Origin: Collinsella sp.
GTDB taxonomy: Bacteria; Actinomycetota; Coriobacteriia; Coriobacteriales; Coriobacteriaceae
Direction of reading: 5' to 3'
Length of the DNA stretch: 10,293 bases
Assembly (NCBI GenBank): GCA_022728415.1
Contig: JAIJJM010000043.1
Location: 1 to 10,293, forward strand
The position numbers and the translations under genes were made by a program. Every line of letters starts with the position of its first letter. Position 1 is the first letter of the stretch. The notes beneath the pieces are model-generated. The model did no database searches and was not told where the DNA came from. It saw only the letters and a list, made by a program, of their open reading frames with translations. Positions 7,809 to 10,293 of this stretch are shown in pieces.

Positions 7809-8792
7809 TCAGAGCACGGACTGATTGTCGTTGATTTTCTTCGTCACCAGGTTGACGGCTACCAGCAGGATCGTGGACACGATCGAGACGCCGAGGCCCA
7901 CGGCCGTCGCATAGGAGAAGTCTCCTTCGGACAGGCCCACCCGGTAGACGTAGGAGTTGATGACCTCAGCCTTGGGCTGGTTCTGTGAATTCATCAGGAC
8001 GAGCGTCTGGTCCAGGTTGGATCCCAGTAGTCCCGACACCGTCAGGATGAGGTTCAGGATGATGATCTGGCGGATGCCCGGGATGGTGATGTTCCATATG
8101 CGTTGGATCTTGGATGCTCCGTCGATCTCCGCGGCCTCGTACAACGCGTTGTCGATTCCCGCCATGGTCGCCAGATACAGGATCGTTCCCCATCCGGCTT
8201 CCTTCCACACGTCCGAAAGGGAAGCGATCCACCAGTATTTGTCGGCGTCGAGCAGATAGTTCGAGTCTGCGTTGAAGCCTAGGAATTGAAGGATTTCATT
8301 AAGAAGGCCGTTGGTTGACAGCCAGTTGATCAGCATGCCTCCGAGGATGATCCATGAAAAAAAATGAGGGAGATAGGTCAGCGTCTGTACTATCTTCTTG
8401 AATGGTGTCCATGGGATTTCGTAGATCATGACCGCCAACACGATGGGCAGGAGGAATCCCAGCGTCAGTTTGATGAAGCTGATGCCCAGGGTGTTGACCA
8501 CGGATTGCCAGAAATACTGGTCCTTCAGGATAGTTTCGAAATTCTGCCAGCCGACCCAAGGCGCGTCCTCGATGGTGTCCACCACCGTGTATTGCTTGAA
8601 TGCCAGGACCAAACCGTAGATGGGGATGAAGTTGAAGACGATCATGAAGATGATGCCAGGCAAGATCATGGCCTGCAGCTGCCATTGTCTCCCGAACTGG
8701 ACGAACCATGATCTGACGCGGTGGACATTGCCTTCGGATCGTGCCCTTTCCCTCCGGGTGGAGATTCTCCTGCTTTTTTCTGCAGCGCCCAT
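7809..8792 (-). CDS. Sugar ABC transporter permease, LplB type (first gene of operon)
   Basis: A 327-residue CUT1 permease and the first gene after the promoter. A basic cytoplasmic N-terminus of about 38 residues is followed by membrane segment 1 (AMILPGIIFMIVFNFIPIYG, 41-60), then LVLAFKQYTVVD, a hallmark of LplB proteins. Segments follow near 103-123, 142-157, 203-214 and 243-257, with the last near 295-316. The coupling loop is at 219-240 with EAAEIDGASKIQRIWNITIP, the classic EAA---G motif. AAGGAGAG lies nine bases before the ATG at 8792, supporting that start. It pairs with the LplC-type permease to move the sugar delivered by the lipoprotein. Confidence 0.94.
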   Translation of the reverse strand: MGAAEKSRRISTRRERARSEGNVHRVRSWFVQFGRQWQLQAMILPGIIFMIVFNFIPIYGLVLAFKQYTVVDTIEDAPWVGWQNFETILKDQYFWQSVVNTLGISFIKLTLGFLLPIVLAVMIYEIPWTPFKKIVQTLTYLPHFFSWIILGGMLINWLSTNGLLNEILQFLGFNADSNYLLDADKYWWIASLSDVWKEAGWGTILYLATMAGIDNALYEAAEIDGASKIQRIWNITIPGIRQIIILNLILTVSGLLGSNLDQTLVLMNSQNQPKAEVINSYVYRVGLSEGDFSYATAVGLGVSIVSTILLVAVNLVTKKINDNQSVL

Positions 8793-8886
8793 GCTCGTTC
8801 ACTCTCCTTAAAGGAATGCAATACACAACATCTTTGTTACTGCTGCAATTCGAATCCTCTTTTGGACTCGATATCCAGTAAGCATA

Positions 8887-8916
8887 ATGTTACTTACTTG
8901 TAAGTAAGTATGTCAA
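8887..8916 (-). promoter_or_regulatory. Sigma-70-type promoter of the transport/hydrolase operon
   Basis: On the minus strand a perfect TTGACA (8911-8916) is followed after 18 bases by TAACAT (8887-8892), a 4/6 match to TATAAT. The start of transcription would be near 8880, leaving a leader of about 88 bases before the LplB-type gene. CATTAT at 8884-8889 is a less well spaced alternative -10. The spacer contains the operator palindrome. Confidence 0.7.
8891..8910. promoter_or_regulatory. Putative TetR-family operator in the operon promoter
   Basis: A palindrome TACTTACTTGTAAGTAAGTA, with 9-base arms (8891-8899 and 8902-8910) around a GT centre. It fills the gap between the -35 box and the -10 box, so a bound dimer would block RNA polymerase. 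Size and symmetry suit a TetR dimer, and the only regulator visible is the TetR in this operon. I found no second copy in the window. Binding is inferred. Confidence 0.75.
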
Positions 8917-8943
8917 ATGGCATGTCACCCTCAAGCGAGCCAT

Positions 8944-8967
8944 CTTGAGCCTCGAATTAGGCTCAAG
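8944..8967. repeat. 9-bp inverted repeat upstream of the promoter
   Basis: CTTGAGCCT (8944-8952) and AGGCTCAAG (8959-8967) are perfectly complementary with the 6-base loop CGAATT. It is about 28 bases upstream of the -35 box. A further CTCAAG at 8930-8935 could pair instead with the left arm. No T-tract follows on the minus strand and only a weak one on the plus strand, so a second regulator site is as likely as a terminator. Confidence 0.5.
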
Positions 8968-9017
8968 CAACCGTTTTCTCTTCTCCGATAACGTTCGATA
9001 ATCCGTACACGCATACG

Positions 9018-9080
9018 AAAAAAGAGGGTTATTCGTAATGAAGCGATTCCCGCCGTAACAATCTCATTTCGGAATAACCC
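9018..9080 (-). terminator. Intrinsic terminator shielding the operon from upstream transcription
   Basis: On the minus strand GGGTTATTC (9072-9080) pairs with GAATAACCC (9026-9034), which is followed at once by TCTTTTTT. The 37-base loop can pair further: AATGA with TCATT, then GATT with AATC. A GC-topped stem running into a T-tract is the standard rho-independent form. It sits 27 bases after the stop codon of the gene remnant at 9108 and would end messages arriving from the right. Confidence 0.75.
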
Positions 9081-9107
9081 CACATACACCGATGAGCCAA
9101 TCTCAAG

Positions 9108-9227
9108 CTAGTCGATCAAATCCTCGAGTTCGCCTGCGAATCATCGCAGTTCGTCATCCGTGGTGCGGAACGTTATGCTCGCCGTACTGTTGTCGACACG
9201 GACCGTGTAATGGTCGAGGGGTGGATT
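9108..9227 (-). pseudogene. Decayed C-terminal remnant of an unidentified gene
   Basis: One minus-strand frame reads like the end of a real protein: LDHYTVRVDNSTASITFRTT, DDELR, an in-frame TGA (9141-9143), FAGELEDLID, then TAG (9108-9110). The acidic, regular pattern and the terminator 27 bases further on suggest a genuine gene end. A single C-to-T change could have made the internal TGA. Upstream it runs into an in-frame stop and the end of the IS30 element at about 9228-9231, so the rest was probably lost at the insertion. I do not recognise the family. With only about 39 codons, chance cannot be excluded. Confidence 0.4.
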
Positions 9228-9230
9228 CTA

Positions 9231-9998
9231 GTGGCGGTTGCAACACCTGAGGTTTGAGCGGTCTTCCATGGCCGCGTTGTCGGTTGTTGGGGTTGTCACG
9301 CGGCGTCGGGCAGTTCGATGATCTTCTCGCTTGGTTTCATGAAGCCGGGGGTCTTGCGTGGCCGGTCGTTGAGTTCCTCGGCGACCGCGTCGAGGTGCCC
9401 CTCCGGGTAGAAGGATGGGCCGGTGCCTTTGGGGAAGTGCTGGCGCAGGAGCCCGTTGGTGTTCTCGTTGGCGCCGCGCTGCCACGGGGAGTGCGGGTCG
9501 CAGAAGCAGACGGCCATGTCCGGCGAGGCGCCGGTCCGTTTGTGCGGGGCGGGTTCCGCTCCCTGGTCCCAGGTCGGCGAATCGCGCAGGAGTTTGGGCG
9601 GCGGGGCCATTTTGTCGATGATGGCCCGATGGACGTGTCCGGCGTCGCGCCCGTCGGGCAGGTGCGGCAGGATTGTGAACCTGGTGGCGCGCTCGACGAG
9701 CGTGCCGATCGCGCTTTTGTCGCGGCCGCCGGTGATGAGATCGCCCTCCCGGCGGCCCGGGACCGCCCGGTCCTCGATCTGCGGGGGTCGCTCCGAGACC
9801 ATGACCATGGGTTCGCGGAAACGGGGTTTGCGGCCTCGGCCGCCTTGGGGCCTGCGGGCGGTTCGCCCCTGCCCCACGGCGCGTTTCGGCTCCTGCTTGA
9901 GTCCCGCCCCCGGCCTGCAGGCAGATGGCCTGGCAGATGGTTTCGACGCTTGCGTGCATGTCACCATTATCCGGGAACATCGCCTTCGGCCCCCGATG
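9231..9998 (-). mobile_element. Truncated IS30-family insertion sequence
   Basis: The left border is near 9231, where minus-strand sequence GGTGTTGCAACCGCCAC ends the element beyond its transposase gene. The right side is lost at about 9998, where the 3' end of a second IS30-type element begins directly. Neither terminal repeat could be matched to a partner in the window, so the borders are approximate. The second element also ends in a GGTGTTGCACC stretch, fitting related ends. Confidence 0.7.
9296..9998 (-). pseudogene. IS30 family transposase, 5'-truncated and frameshifted
   Basis: Encodes the C-terminal part of an IS30 DDE transposase. From the ATG at 9967 the downstream frame gives 223 residues and holds D76 (REGDLITG), D134 (PTWDQG) and E168 (ANENTNG). 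The last two are 33 residues apart, the IS30 spacing. Just upstream the protein continues in another frame (FPDNGDMHASVETICQAICLQAGGG). The switch falls in a G-rich run (minus-strand GGGGGCGGG, 9903-9911), where one extra G would explain it. The N-terminal helix-turn-helix half is missing, ending at about 9998. The core also has substitutions such as Arg where relatives have Trp before EGDL. It cannot be an active transposase as read. Confidence 0.85.
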
Positions 9999-9999
9999 T

Positions 10000-10293
10000 C
10001 TATTTAGAGGTGCAACACCCCTGTTGGTCCTGCAATTCCAGCAGTTCGTCGGCGAATGCCTCGGCGGGCGTCCGGTAGCCCAGCACGCGCATGGGACGGT
10101 TGTCGGCCTCGTCGACAATCTCCCGCAGTTCCCCGGCCATGTCCATCCGGATCTCGCTGCGTTCGGGCGGATACCGGCGGATCATGCCGTTCCTGTTCTC
10201 GTTGCTTCCCCGCCGCCGGCTGGAGTACGGGTCGGCGAAGTACGTGTCCATGCCCGGCCCGTCGCGCAGGCGCGTGTGGCGGGCGAACCCGGT
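10000..10293 (-). CDS. IS30 family transposase, C-terminal end only (window edge)
   Basis: The frame is open from the window edge to the TAG at 10000-10002 and gives 97 codons. MDTYFADPYSS, GSNENRNGMIRRY and NRPMRVLGYRTPAEAFADEL mark it as the C-terminal catalytic half of an IS30 transposase of a different type from its neighbour. The Glu in SNENRNG is the third residue of the DDE triad, and the second Asp would lie just outside the window. SRRRG and TGF replace residues I remember as WQRG and TEF in relatives, so it may also be decaying. Whether it is full length cannot be judged here. Its 3' end directly abuts the truncated element, suggesting insertion into, or recombination with, that element. 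Confidence 0.8.
   Translation of the reverse strand, partial: TGFARHTRLRDGPGMDTYFADPYSSRRRGSNENRNGMIRRYPPERSEIRMDMAGELREIVDEADNRPMRVLGYRTPAEAFADELLELQDQQGCCTSK

Larger units (their letters stand above)
8793..9107. other. Non-coding control region upstream of the operon
   Basis: Over 300 bases without a supportable gene and lower in G+C than its surroundings. It holds the operon leader (8793-8880), the promoter and operator, an inverted repeat (8944-8967), an unexplained stretch at 8968-9017 with the direct repeat CGATAA twice, and a minus-strand terminator at 9018-9080. All open frames here are short and without family resemblance. Confidence 0.7.

Noticed and set aside
8968..9017. Possible LacI-type site around the repeated CGATAA (CGATAACGTTCGATAA)
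   Set aside because: The arrangement is a direct repeat, not a palindrome, and no LacI gene is in the window.
9228..10118. 296-codon minus-strand open frame through the IS region
   Set aside because: It joins unrelated frames of two transposase fragments. Only the short piece around 9910-9995 looks like transposase in this frame.

Overview
The window looks like part of a Bifidobacterium (or close Bifidobacteriaceae) chromosome. The grounds are high G+C coding sequence, a CUT1 sugar ABC transporter without its own ATPase beside cytoplasmic glycosidases, and IS30-type transposase remnants whose sequences resemble those I know from bifidobacteria. The genus is an inference from gene content and recalled family resemblance, not from a search.

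All real genes are on the minus strand. From about 8916 down to position 1 lies one coherent carbohydrate-use operon. In transcription order it holds an LplB-type permease, an LplC-type permease, a solute-binding lipoprotein, a GH30 glycosidase, a DUF624 (YesL-like) membrane protein, a TetR-family regulator and a GH3 beta-glucosidase that runs off the left edge. The last three genes are joined by ATGA start/stop overlaps, and the DUF624 ribosome binding site is built over the GH30 stop codon. The lipoprotein and GH30 genes are separated by a 135-base gap holding a perfect 18-base inverted repeat. The model is that a beta-linked gluco-oligosaccharide is bound outside the cell, imported whole, and cut inside by GH30 and GH3. 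The ATPase would come from elsewhere in the genome. The substrate cannot be read from the sequence.

The control region at 8793-8970 is the clearest regulatory signal. A perfect TTGACA -35 box and a TAACAT -10 box are separated by 18 bases that contain most of a 20-bp palindrome, TACTTACTTGTAAGTAAGTA. This is what a TetR-family operator would look like, and the operon's own TetR is the obvious candidate ligand, giving autoregulated repression relieved by a sugar or intermediate.

Upstream, 9018-9080 is a strong minus-strand intrinsic terminator. Just before it is a short decayed coding tail (about 9108-9227), apparently the end of an older gene truncated by insertion sequences. From about 9231 to the right edge are two abutting IS30-family elements. 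The first has lost its 5' part and carries a one-base frameshift but keeps its DDE triad. The second is only its 3' end, cut by the window edge.
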